NCBI RefSeq assembly: GCF_002104475.1
Contig: NZ_NBOF01000006.1
Span: 124,001-188,000 of the forward strand
DNA length: 64,000 nucleotides
DNA from: Cognaticolwellia mytili
GTDB taxonomy: Bacteria; Pseudomonadota; Gammaproteobacteria; Enterobacterales; Alteromonadaceae
Direction of reading: 5' to 3'
Below the pieces are notes generated by a model. That model was not told the origin of the DNA, did not search any database, and saw only the letters and a program-made list of their open reading frames with translations. A program made the translations under genes and the position numbers. Below, in pieces: positions 18,255 through 27,052 of this stretch; position 1 is the first letter of the stretch; each line of letters opens with the position of its first letter.

Positions 18255-19952
18255 CTACTTTATTGCGTTAAGTTGATTAAAATATTTAACTAAATAAGAA
18301 AAATCTTTGATTCCAAGCCTATGCAGCGTCATAGCAATAAACACTTTTTTGCTGTCAAAATACTGTTTAAATACACGAGCATGCTTCACTTGACGATAAA
18401 TGTCATAATCATCACGGCGATTAGTACTTTTTTTCGCACTCACTTCCCATTGATATGATAAACCCTCTGGAGTTTTTAAAGGACATTCTTCATGCTTAGG
18501 ATAGGTTTGCCATGGTGTGGTTTGTGCACAACTAGGGAAAAATTTAAACCATTTCATATAAAACTTATGGTAAAGCAATTCATGGCTTGGTAACGCATAA
18601 ATTGTTGCTAAAAATTCACTATCAAAGAAAGGTAAATGTAGTTCAACTTTATGCTGACAAATTGTTTCAAAGTGTACTTGCAAGTGACGTTTTTGATCGT
18701 TATTCATCAAAAAATAATATATAGCTTTAGCTGGGTCATTTTTATTTATTAAAAACTCTTTGGCTACGGTATTCTCCAATAAGCGATGAGTTTTCTGTAC
18801 GTATTCTTTTTTTAAAAACCGTGTTGGTAAGTTTATTTTAGTCGATAATAAGTACTTCTCTACTGCAGTCGGTAGATCTCCGTTGATAAGTGCATTGTTA
18901 ATATCTTCATTAATATAAACATGACCAACTGCGACACTTCCACCATCACCCGACCATACCGTCCCCCTATTGGTCACTTTATCTAAGGAATGATCGATAT
19001 CTTTAATCCCATCGGCTATCAATTGAGCCCAATTGGGGTAGGCGAGTTTAGCAAATTCTTTTTCGTGATGAACCAAGCCTGCATTTTCTGCAAAAACTCT
19101 TGCAAATTCATTATCTTGTGAACGCCCCGTTGAAAAATTGAATGTATGTAATGTATCCACATGAGCTTTAACCTGTGAACAGATAACTCTCGAATCCAAT
19201 CCGCCACTTAAAAATGCAATGGCTTCACTGCCTTGGTTCAAGCGCAATTTCACCGCATTATCAAACAGTTTGTATGCATCTTCAACGTCATCATTGGTTA
19301 GCTCGCTTTTAACCGGAATATTCTGCCAATCCCAGTACGATTCAACGCTTACGACATTATTATTCAAGAATAAAATCTCGCCACCGTTAAGCCGCTTTAT
19401 ATTTTCGTATGGCGTTCTGTTCGCCAAGCAAAAACTAAACGCCAAACTCTCACATAAACCGTCAAAATCTGTATCTAAATTTACAAATGGTAAATTTTCA
19501 AAAAACAACATTAGCGAAGAATAAATCAATACATCGTCGTATTGATAATAATAAACTGGCCTTATACCCAATTTGTCTGTAAATATGAAAGTGCTTTTAG
19601 ATGTATTATTTAGCTTAACGCCGGAAAAAACCCCTTTTGCTTTTTTAAGCAAGCTCTTCAGACCAGTTATACCTTCGGCTGAATTAATACTTTTGATTTC
19701 ATTATATCGATCATCACCTTCAGTTCTAAATAATGGATCTCCAGCAATAGTAGCGATGCTATTGCTGGACTCGTTTATATTGCCTTTTTCATCTTCCGAA
19801 ATATTAAAAGAAAGAAATAAGCTGCTATCAGTAGAAATCTCAAATATATTTTGGTGTAAGCAACTTTGTTGAAATACTCTGGTAATAATTGATTTTCTTT
19901 CAGAAGAAATTTTCTCATTTGATAAACTTATTATACCTGCAAAAACTGTCAC
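18255..19952 (-). CDS. Asparagine-synthase-like protein lacking the glutaminase cysteine
   Basis: I start this at GTG 19952: a GGAG site precedes it by seven bases and GTGA overlaps the alanine racemase stop. The 565-residue protein keeps the two-domain plan of asparagine synthase, with TDKLGIRPVYYY in the first domain and the ATP-binding PP-loop LSGGLDSR near 248-255. The N-terminus, however, reads M-TVFAGIIS where AsnB has MCGI, so the nucleophilic Cys2 is missing and NGEIYNY-type glutamine-binding motifs are not recognisable. It should adenylate a carboxylate but take its amine from something other than glutamine hydrolysis. Coupling to an alanine racemase makes an amino acid amine plausible (inference). 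It is the last gene of the XrtA operon. Confidence 0.75.
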   Translation of the reverse strand: MTVFAGIISLSNEKISSERKSIITRVFQQSCLHQNIFEISTDSSLFLSFNISEDEKGNINESSNSIATIAGDPLFRTEGDDRYNEIKSINSAEGITGLKSLLKKAKGVFSGVKLNNTSKSTFIFTDKLGIRPVYYYQYDDVLIYSSLMLFFENLPFVNLDTDFDGLCESLAFSFCLANRTPYENIKRLNGGEILFLNNNVVSVESYWDWQNIPVKSELTNDDVEDAYKLFDNAVKLRLNQGSEAIAFLSGGLDSRVICSQVKAHVDTLHTFNFSTGRSQDNEFARVFAENAGLVHHEKEFAKLAYPNWAQLIADGIKDIDHSLDKVTNRGTVWSGDGGSVAVGHVYINEDINNALINGDLPTAVEKYLLSTKINLPTRFLKKEYVQKTHRLLENTVAKEFLINKNDPAKAIYYFLMNNDQKRHLQVHFETICQHKVELHLPFFDSEFLATIYALPSHELLYHKFYMKWFKFFPSCAQTTPWQTYPKHEECPLKTPEGLSYQWEVSAKKSTNRRDDYDIYRQVKHARVFKQYFDSKKVFIAMTLHRLGIKDFSYLVKYFNQLNAIK

Positions 19953-21097
19953 TCTACTTCTCCATCTGTATATATATATTGACAACGCTTACCAATACTA
20001 CACATTACTTCATATGATATTGTATCTGACCATGTAGCGATATCATCTAAGGTAATATTCTGCTCACCATCACCACCAATCAAGGTTATCTTAGTATTTT
20101 TTGTCACATTGCTACACTCAGTAATGTCTAGCATCATAAAGTCCATGCAAATATTACCCACAATATTTGCTCTAACATTATCAACTAGTACGAACCCTTT
20201 GTTGCTAGCGAGTCTTGGATATCCATCAGCGTAACCGACAGGAATAATAGCGATTACACTATCTTTCTCTGCAAGCCATGTACTGCCATAGCTTACAGGT
20301 TCGCCTTTATTCAATCGTTTAATCTGTATGGGATATGTATACCAACTTAATATTGGCTTGATATCTAAAGAAATTTCTGAACTCATTGGTGAGCATCCGT
20401 ATAACAACAAGCCAGTTCTAACAATATCGAACATAGCGCTATTTGTTAAAAACCCAGCACTATTAGAGGCATGAAGTGTCTTCGGTATTAGGTTATGTGC
20501 GTGCAATAAGTGCTGTGCACTTTGAAAAGTCATAAGCTGTTTCTGAGATACACGACTTCCCGGTACATCCGCACAAGAAAAGTGAGTGAAAAAACCAGCT
20601 AAATGGATATTATTTGCATTCTTAAGTAAATCTATAACTTGTAATAATTCATGATTTAAAAGACCCGTCCTAGACATTCCAGTGTCCAGCTCCAAATGCA
20701 CATTTATATCCCATGAACAGTGAGCAATCAACTCTTTCAAATTATCGATACTATATACGACTGGCAATAAATTATAGCGTTTAACTTCACTCAAGTGGGG
20801 GATATAATCACAGCCAAAAAGCAATATCGTCGGCTTTATTATTCCTGATTTTCTGAGTTCAATTGCCTCATCAACGCTAGCCACCGCAAAGTGACATACT
20901 TTTAAAGCTTGTAGTTTCTTGGCAACTTTGATGGCACCATGCCCGTATGCATCCGCTTTTACCACGGCACAAATATCGGCATTACCGCTTTTATTATTTA
21001 GCTGCTTAAAGTTATATTCTAACTTTGCCAGATCAATTGTAATAATAGATCGCTGTGTATACATAGTGTGTGTTATTTCCTTATCAAGAGCTAACAT
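19949..21097 (-). CDS. alr: Alanine racemase (PLP-dependent)
   Basis: A 382-residue fold-type III PLP enzyme. The PLP lysine is K47 in AVVKADAYGHG; the second catalytic Tyr is in PVSYGSTW near 268; VGYADGYPR, GNICMDFMMLDIT and DTISYEVMCSIGKR complete the family pattern. It interconverts L- and D-alanine in the cytoplasm. The first ATG immediately follows the flippase stop (TGAATG); ATG at 21064 gives a more family-like 371 residues and is a real alternative. A racemase gene inside an exopolysaccharide operon is unusual, since D-Ala for peptidoglycan is normally supplied by a stand-alone alr or dadX. Its GTGA overlap with the Cys-less asparagine-synthase homologue suggests it feeds that enzyme. 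Confidence 0.92.
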   Translation of the reverse strand: MLALDKEITHTMYTQRSIITIDLAKLEYNFKQLNNKSGNADICAVVKADAYGHGAIKVAKKLQALKVCHFAVASVDEAIELRKSGIIKPTILLFGCDYIPHLSEVKRYNLLPVVYSIDNLKELIAHCSWDINVHLELDTGMSRTGLLNHELLQVIDLLKNANNIHLAGFFTHFSCADVPGSRVSQKQLMTFQSAQHLLHAHNLIPKTLHASNSAGFLTNSAMFDIVRTGLLLYGCSPMSSEISLDIKPILSWYTYPIQIKRLNKGEPVSYGSTWLAEKDSVIAIIPVGYADGYPRLASNKGFVLVDNVRANIVGNICMDFMMLDITECSNVTKNTKITLIGGDGEQNITLDDIATWSDTISYEVMCSIGKRCQYIYTDGEVE

Positions 21098-22534
21098 TCA
21101 CGATTTTTTATCTTTCTTAACAATGCTAATTATTTCATCTTTGTAAAACAGCCAATACGAAAATAGAATAACACCGCCACCCACTAGTATTTTTACCAAC
21201 AATGATTCAACTAAACTGACATCTCCTGTTAATAAAAATAAATCTACTAAATATATAATAAGCCACATCAGACATGAAATAATGAAAGGAATAAGCCAAC
21301 AAAATACCGTAGAGTATTTCAGCTTGTATTTCATTTTTACACGTACTATTACTATGAAAAAGGCGAGTAAAAATGATATCAGCCAAGCCATTGCTGTTGC
21401 TTGCAGTCCAAATTGGACACCTATAAGTATTCCCACAATAACAAATACTGAAATCAAAACCGTATTTTTTATTGCAAAGCCAGCATCATCCATCGCTATA
21501 ACAAAGTTATATATCACTGCATTAAGCATACGAAAAGGAAAAACCAAAGCAAATATAGCGATAATAGCAACCGCTTCACTCCATTGCGCCCCCAGAAATA
21601 ATAATACAATTTCATGTGATACTGCTGAAATACCCAAAAAAATTGGAAACACAGCCAGCGATAATAAGCTCAACGCCTTTTCTAAATAATAACGAGTAGC
21701 ACTAAGGTCTTCTTTAAGTGAGGAGAATGCTGAAAAACCAACTTGGTTTAAAATAGCGGATATTTTAGTCATGGGTAATGACGCGATTTCTACAGCAACA
21801 TTATATATACCAAGTTGCTGGACACCCACAAATTTTCCAATAATTAATGCATCTAGTTTATTATATGTAAACCAAATCAACTCAATGAGTTGGATTTTAC
21901 CTGCGAAAGAAATAATCTTATTAAAATCATTAAAATTCAATGTTATACGGTATTTCACTTTAGTCATATAATTGAGTAAAACACTACGAACTAAAAGCTC
22001 GACACCCAATGCAAAAATAAGGGCCCAATAACCTGCACCTGAATATGCGCTATATAATGCTACAAAAGTAGCTCCTAGTGCAGCAGTGGCTTCACATATT
22101 GCTTTAACTTTAAAGTTCATTGATATATTAAGGGCGGCTGTCGGGATAATACAAAAACTATTTAACGGTGTAATAATCGCCATCGCATAAATAATCAGCT
22201 CTAACTCCGACTTACCATAAAAATTTGCAATATTTGACGCTAATGCTGCGATACAAATACCAAATAAAATATAGATTCCAAATGATAAGGTAAATAACTG
22301 GTTACTACCTTGCTCTTTTATATTTTGCGATTTAACAAGTGCAGTAACAAAGCCATTTACGGTAAAAATACTGATAAAAGTAAAGATAACTGATGTTATC
22401 GCGACAAGCCCATAGTCATTAGGACTTAAAAGGCGAATAACAAGAAATGTTGAGATCCAAGAAAATAATTGTACGAGTAGTTTTGCGATAGCAGACCATT
22501 TCAAGCCTGTTATTACTTTTTCTTTTAATGTCAC
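21098..22534 (-). CDS. Polysaccharide flippase, Wzx/WzxC-like (MOP superfamily)
   Basis: A 478-residue inner-membrane protein with about 12-14 hydrophobic spans. It opens with KEKVITGLKWSAIAKLLVQ and LLSPNDYGLVAITSV, typical of Wzx/RfbX-type translocases. It should flip the undecaprenyl-linked repeat unit to the periplasmic face. It lies between the ligase/polymerase-like gene (40-base gap) and alr (zero-base gap). It is the only flippase in the window and therefore probably serves the whole locus. Confidence 0.88.
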   Translation of the reverse strand: MTLKEKVITGLKWSAIAKLLVQLFSWISTFLVIRLLSPNDYGLVAITSVIFTFISIFTVNGFVTALVKSQNIKEQGSNQLFTLSFGIYILFGICIAALASNIANFYGKSELELIIYAMAIITPLNSFCIIPTAALNISMNFKVKAICEATAALGATFVALYSAYSGAGYWALIFALGVELLVRSVLLNYMTKVKYRITLNFNDFNKIISFAGKIQLIELIWFTYNKLDALIIGKFVGVQQLGIYNVAVEIASLPMTKISAILNQVGFSAFSSLKEDLSATRYYLEKALSLLSLAVFPIFLGISAVSHEIVLLFLGAQWSEAVAIIAIFALVFPFRMLNAVIYNFVIAMDDAGFAIKNTVLISVFVIVGILIGVQFGLQATAMAWLISFLLAFFIVIVRVKMKYKLKYSTVFCWLIPFIISCLMWLIIYLVDLFLLTGDVSLVESLLVKILVGGGVILFSYWLFYKDEIISIVKKDKKS

Positions 22535-22574
22535 TTGCTACCTTTCACCTAAAGTAATTTTCATTTTATTCATT

Positions 22575-23867
22575 TCAGCCAATAACTTTATTAGGTAATT
22601 GCTTGTTAGAATTGATGTGCTTTATACAAAATAATACTGACAACAACACATACAATAAATCGTAATAAGCCATACTGAGTAAGCCGCCAGAAATCATATA
22701 TACAAGAATAACTGTATTTATCGCCTTAGATAAATCTTGTATCCATTGCTCTTTTCCTTTTTTTAGCAGAGATCTACTAGTAAAATAACCTTTTAATAAC
22801 ATTGATAAAAACAATATAAGACCTAGAAAGCCAAGGTCTCCTAATACTTGGAAATAAATACTGTGTGCAGCTTTTGGATAGTTAATAGGGCTATTCTTTT
22901 TCGTAATAAAGTCAAAATCATGTATATCACTATAGTAGTAGCTCCAGACATGAAAATGCTGTATTGAATCTTGTCCGGCACCAAGGATAGGACTATCTAA
23001 AGCAGCAATTGTAGCGAGTTTCCATGCTGTCACTCTTCCCAGAAATGACGCATCTTGATCAGCATGTTCAATAGTCTGTATACGATCTGTCCATTTGTCC
23101 GCTGCAATATAAATAGCGGAGGACGCAAAAACAATACTAAAGAGAATAAATAAAAATTTCCGTTTAACTTTTAAAAACACTTGCCAGCTAACTATAATTA
23201 AGCCAATAAATCCGCCTCGAGAGAATGAACCAATGACACAAACCGCTGATAACCCAGCTAAACCAGCAAAACCTAATTTAAGGTATTTGTGTTTTACTTG
23301 GGAGATAATATATAAATAAAGAGGAATAACCATCAATATCGCCAACGCAAATAAATTATTATCTGTCATCATTGAATTATTAATACCGACAATCTTATAG
23401 TTTCCTGCTGTTGCTAAAAATTTTAGTCCTTCAAAAAATATATTAAATCCGACTCCTAACAACATTGAAAATAAAAATGTTTCGATCCTATTCTTAGTGG
23501 TCAACAGGATCATTATTAAACAGCTCAACAATACTGCTTTAAAGAAGTCACTCCAAACTATCCATGAAGCTTCACTTGAGCCGAAAGTAAACATATTGGA
23601 AAAAGCTGACTGAATTAAAAGCAGCAGCATTAAAATAAACATACCATTAAAAGGCGACTTTCTTAATGGGTCTTTATCAAAGAACAAACCGATGATTGTA
23701 GCTATCGCTAAGATATACGTGAAGCGGATATCAGAAGAAAAACCCCAAAGCATATTTTTAGGTATTGCCATTATTGTCCAGATCCAACCACAAAGGCCCA
23801 AAAAAGGATTTCTTAATGCCAGAATAAATAATGGAGAAAACATTAATAAAAATATTATATCTTTCAT
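22575..23867 (-). CDS. O-antigen ligase/polymerase-like protein, exosortase A system-associated
   Basis: A 430-residue multi-spanning protein with a Wzy/WaaL-like plan, including a large loop near residues 255-340 (FLGRVTAWKLA, LGAGQDSIQHFH, PKAAHSIYFQVLGDLGFLG). The N-terminus (FSPLFILALRNPFLGLCGWIWT, then KNMLWGFSSDIRFTY) matches the putative O-glycosylation ligase family of exosortase A loci as I remember it. With no other polymerase in view, it may polymerise the repeat units rather than ligate them to protein. Its ATG overlaps the stop of the small upstream membrane protein by four bases. Confidence 0.82.
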   Translation of the reverse strand: MKDIIFLLMFSPLFILALRNPFLGLCGWIWTIMAIPKNMLWGFSSDIRFTYILAIATIIGLFFDKDPLRKSPFNGMFILMLLLLIQSAFSNMFTFGSSEASWIVWSDFFKAVLLSCLIMILLTTKNRIETFLFSMLLGVGFNIFFEGLKFLATAGNYKIVGINNSMMTDNNLFALAILMVIPLYLYIISQVKHKYLKLGFAGLAGLSAVCVIGSFSRGGFIGLIIVSWQVFLKVKRKFLFILFSIVFASSAIYIAADKWTDRIQTIEHADQDASFLGRVTAWKLATIAALDSPILGAGQDSIQHFHVWSYYYSDIHDFDFITKKNSPINYPKAAHSIYFQVLGDLGFLGLILFLSMLLKGYFTSRSLLKKGKEQWIQDLSKAINTVILVYMISGGLLSMAYYDLLYVLLSVLFCIKHINSNKQLPNKVIG

Positions 23868-24004
23868 CTTTTTCGTCCCCCTTTACCTCTTGCTTTTACT
23901 GTTCTCTTTATCTCTTCTTCACGATCTAACTTATCTTGCTTATCCCCTTGAATAAGAAAGTATATTACGAGTCCCATACTAATTAGAAAAACAATTGAAC
24001 TCAT
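23864..24004 (-). CDS. Small single-span membrane protein (46 residues) in the XrtA operon
   Basis: A short frame begins at ATG 24004, five bases after the preceding GT4 stop, and ends in TGA that overlaps the ligase start as ATGA. The product has an N-terminal hydrophobic segment (about residues 4-18: IVFLISMGLVIYFLI) and then a strongly charged tail, first mixed acidic-basic (DKQDKLDREEEIKR) and then very basic and glycine-rich (KARGKGGRKR). Exact packing within an otherwise gap-free operon argues that it is translated. I recognise no family. It could be an accessory subunit of the ligase/polymerase or of exosortase; the topology should place the basic tail in the cytoplasm. Confidence 0.62.
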   Translation of the reverse strand: MSSIVFLISMGLVIYFLIQGDKQDKLDREEEIKRTVKARGKGGRKR

Positions 24005-24009
24005 CTAAC

Positions 24010-25146
24010 CTACTTCCTTCTGACTGTAGAAGCTAAGTCAATTATTTTCTTAGTATTTTCCTGCCAAATAAATTTTTTATCAATTACACTATTTTTTATA
24101 GCGATACGCTTAGTCTCTAGCTGTTCAATATTATCTATTGCAAAAACTAATTGTTCAATAAAGGATGTTTGATTACCTTTTTCAAAAAATAGGGCCGTAT
24201 CATCACTCAAAATTTCTCTTATATTTGGACAATCTGGCGCAATAATGATGCTGCCAACAGCCATATATTCAAACATTTTCAGTGGTGAGGCATAATCAGT
24301 TACATCTGGTTGTAATGCGATATCAAATTGTTCGACATAATTAAGTACTTTATCGCGAGTCACTAAACCAGCAAACTCCACTTTATCACTAATTCCAAGT
24401 GATTCAGCTTGCGCCTTCAAGTCGGGGAGAATATTTCCGTTACCTACACAGATAAGTTTAAGTGGTAACGTTTTATGCTTAGCTATCGCTTCTATTGCCT
24501 TATCCATACCGTGCCATGGATGAATAAAGCCTGTAAATCCAATAACAATCTCTTTTTTGTTGCTATTTATAGGTTTTGCAAGCATTTGATCAATAAAGGG
24601 TTGATTAACGCCATTATGAATAACGCTAATATTCTCTTCCTTAACGCCAGCTTTTCTTAAATGGTCTGCTAACACATCCGTTACTGGAAGCGTATGTGTA
24701 GCATTTTTCCAAGTATAGTTCTCAATCCATTTTGCAAATCGTACTAACGATAATCCACTATACGTTTTTCGTTCATAAACTAAGGGAGCATTTACCTCTA
24801 ATATAAGCGGTATATTAAATAATCTACTCGCCCATATACCCGCAGGTTGGTATAGGTTATAGCGTTCATAAATAAATTCAGGGTTAAATTGTTTTATCGC
24901 TTTAACAAGTTTGATAAAAATCCAGAGACTATAAGATAACTCTAATAGCTCGTATAGAGATCGAGGGAGTAGTTTTTTGAGTTTAGTTACGAAGCCACCA
25001 TCATGGCCGAAGTCGCTATTTTCATTCAATGAAGGTGCTACAAATTTTAGATCGTGACCTTGTTCAATAAATGCATTAGTGAGTTCTTCAACGTGAACAA
25101 ATTGACCATCTTTTGAGGCGATTCTGTGGTGATAGAGTATTTTCAT
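24010..25146 (-). CDS. GT4 family glycosyltransferase
   Basis: A 378-residue GT-B enzyme. It opens with MKILYHHRIASKDGQFVHVEEL, an acceptor-side pattern seen in exosortase-locus transferases, and has FIYERYNLYQPAG in the first domain. The donor domain shows VIGFTGFIHPWHGMD, VGNG and the conserved SPLKMFEYMAVGSIIIA region. It should act on the lipid-linked intermediate in the cytoplasm. It lies one base after amidotransferase 1 and five bases before the small membrane protein gene, in the XrtA operon. Confidence 0.87.
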   Translation of the reverse strand: MKILYHHRIASKDGQFVHVEELTNAFIEQGHDLKFVAPSLNENSDFGHDGGFVTKLKKLLPRSLYELLELSYSLWIFIKLVKAIKQFNPEFIYERYNLYQPAGIWASRLFNIPLILEVNAPLVYERKTYSGLSLVRFAKWIENYTWKNATHTLPVTDVLADHLRKAGVKEENISVIHNGVNQPFIDQMLAKPINSNKKEIVIGFTGFIHPWHGMDKAIEAIAKHKTLPLKLICVGNGNILPDLKAQAESLGISDKVEFAGLVTRDKVLNYVEQFDIALQPDVTDYASPLKMFEYMAVGSIIIAPDCPNIREILSDDTALFFEKGNQTSFIEQLVFAIDNIEQLETKRIAIKNSVIDKKFIWQENTKKIIDLASTVRRK

Positions 25147-25147
25147 T

Positions 25148-27040
25148 TTATTTTTTTTCTTTATCTAAGAATGAGGCTAATACTAGTAATGCCCAAATTA
25201 ACACACCATTATTTATGGTTCGGTTTTGATGAGCTTCAGTAATTTTTTTTAATTCACTAATGTTAAATATGTTCAACGATACAAGGTGTTCCGATAAAAT
25301 TCTTTTTTCTAATGTTGCTTGAGGTATTTGTCTTATCCATTCATCTAGTGGAGAAGTAAAGCCCATTTTTTTTCTTTCTAATACGAAATTAGGAACTAAG
25401 CCTTCTACCGATTTTGCAAGAACCTGTTTTACTTTATGTTTTTTAAGATTAAGTTTTTCATTTAAACCTAAGCCCCATTCGACCAGTTTATAATCCAAAA
25501 ATGGCACTCTTACCTCTAAAGAGCAAGCCATACTTGCTCTGTCGACTTTAGTTAAAATATCTCCAGGCAAATATGTTTTAAAGTCAATATACTGCACTTG
25601 CTTCACAGGACTTAAGTTATCAACTTCACTAGCTATTGATTTAAATTGGCTTAAAGCGCTGTATCCTTCCAATTTTTGCTTAAATTGATAAGAGTATAAT
25701 TTATTTAAGGTTTCACTGTCGGATAACGACATTGCGTTATAAAAGCTCGTTATTGGATCATTTGTTAGCGCTTTAAACGTAGATTTTGCCCTTAGAAATT
25801 GAGGCGCTTTATCAAGTTTTGGATAATATTTTGCCAACAAATTAAACACAGGTTTTGTGAATTTATTTACGAAAGTAGCACGAAGTTTTTCTTCAAAATT
25901 TAACATTTGGTAATTTCGGTAACCAAAAAACAACTCATCACTGCCATCGCCTGAAAGGGCAACTTTTACCTTCTCTTTCGTTACCTTACTTAATATTAAA
26001 GTTGGAATAGCTGAATTATCAGCAAAAGGTTCATCAAACGTATCAACAACCAGGTCGACCAATGAAAGATCATTTACCGACACATTCGTCGTTGAATGCT
26101 TTGTTTTAAAGTGTTTAGCTACTTTCTCAGCAAAGTATGATTCATCATATTTTGATAAATCAAAGCCTATTGAGCTTGTTGTAATTGGCTCTGCACTTAA
26201 CTGACTCATAAAGGCCACTATCGCAGAAGAATCAACCCCTCCAGATAAAAAAGCACCAAGCGGCACGTCTGCTACCATTCGGTCTTGCACTGCCTTACTT
26301 AGCTGAGCATGTACATCTTCGATGTTATAGCTATTCTCATTTCTGGTGATATATTCTTTTAGATGCCAATAGGCTTCATTAATAAATAATTCAGGCGAGT
26401 TTTGATCTAAAAGAATAAAGTGCCCTGGTAGCAGTTTCATTACTTCTAAATAGATAGATTTTGGCTCTAAGACATAACCTAATGATAGATAATCTTCTAT
26501 CGATTTTAAGTTAATATTTAATGGAATTTTTGTATGTTTTTTCAACGCCTTTATTTCTGAAGAGAAAACAATTTCATTTTCTGTTGTTTTCGCCCAGTGA
26601 AGCGGTTTAATGCCCAATCTATCTCTTGCGGCAAACATTTGCTTTTTATTTTTATCAAAAAGAACAAAAGCAAACATACCATTAAGTTTATTTACACATT
26701 GCGTATGCCACTCTAACCAGGCATTCACAATGACTTCAGTATCACTATTGGTATTAAATTGATAACCTAAGCTTATTAATTCACTACGCAATTCTTTATA
26801 ATTATAGATTTCGCCGTTATAAGTAATACCAACAGTTTTAGTTTGATCGAATAATGGCTGATGGCCTCCTTCTAGGTCAATTATTGACAAACGAGTGTGT
26901 GCTAGGGCAATACCATCGGAGATATAAACACCATCACCATCTGGACCTCGGTGATGCTGGCTTTGATTCATTTTATTGACGGTATTTTTATCTATATCAA
27001 ATAAATGATCATGGTGAAAAATAGCTACAATTCCGCACAT
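25148..27040 (-). CDS. Asparagine-synthase-like amidotransferase 1, exosortase A system-associated
   Basis: A 630-residue protein with a complete class II glutaminase domain (Cys2 in MCGIVAIF, RLSIIDLEGGHQP, NGEIYNYKEL, DTEVIVNAWLEW, DRLGIKPLHW) and an AsnB-like synthase domain with PP-loop LSGGVDSSA near 264-272. The LEGGHQPLF and LGYVLEPKSIY features match the amidotransferase 1 family that marks XrtA loci, as opposed to housekeeping AsnB. By family analogy it transfers glutamine-derived ammonia to an activated carboxylate, probably of a uronic acid in the polysaccharide; the substrate is not experimentally known to me. Confidence 0.88.
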   Translation of the reverse strand: MCGIVAIFHHDHLFDIDKNTVNKMNQSQHHRGPDGDGVYISDGIALAHTRLSIIDLEGGHQPLFDQTKTVGITYNGEIYNYKELRSELISLGYQFNTNSDTEVIVNAWLEWHTQCVNKLNGMFAFVLFDKNKKQMFAARDRLGIKPLHWAKTTENEIVFSSEIKALKKHTKIPLNINLKSIEDYLSLGYVLEPKSIYLEVMKLLPGHFILLDQNSPELFINEAYWHLKEYITRNENSYNIEDVHAQLSKAVQDRMVADVPLGAFLSGGVDSSAIVAFMSQLSAEPITTSSIGFDLSKYDESYFAEKVAKHFKTKHSTTNVSVNDLSLVDLVVDTFDEPFADNSAIPTLILSKVTKEKVKVALSGDGSDELFFGYRNYQMLNFEEKLRATFVNKFTKPVFNLLAKYYPKLDKAPQFLRAKSTFKALTNDPITSFYNAMSLSDSETLNKLYSYQFKQKLEGYSALSQFKSIASEVDNLSPVKQVQYIDFKTYLPGDILTKVDRASMACSLEVRVPFLDYKLVEWGLGLNEKLNLKKHKVKQVLAKSVEGLVPNFVLERKKMGFTSPLDEWIRQIPQATLEKRILSEHLVSLNIFNISELKKITEAHQNRTINNGVLIWALLVLASFLDKEKK

Positions 27041-27052
27041 TTACCTTAAAAC

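Noticed and set aside
21282-21689. A 135-residue plus-strand frame opposite the flippase gene
   Set aside because: The composition mirrors the antisense of hydrophobic codons; there is no promoter or ribosome site.
23692-23955. An 87-residue plus-strand frame over the ligase start and the small membrane protein gene
   Set aside because: It lies antisense to the tightly packed XrtA operon and has a low-complexity translation without a ribosome site.
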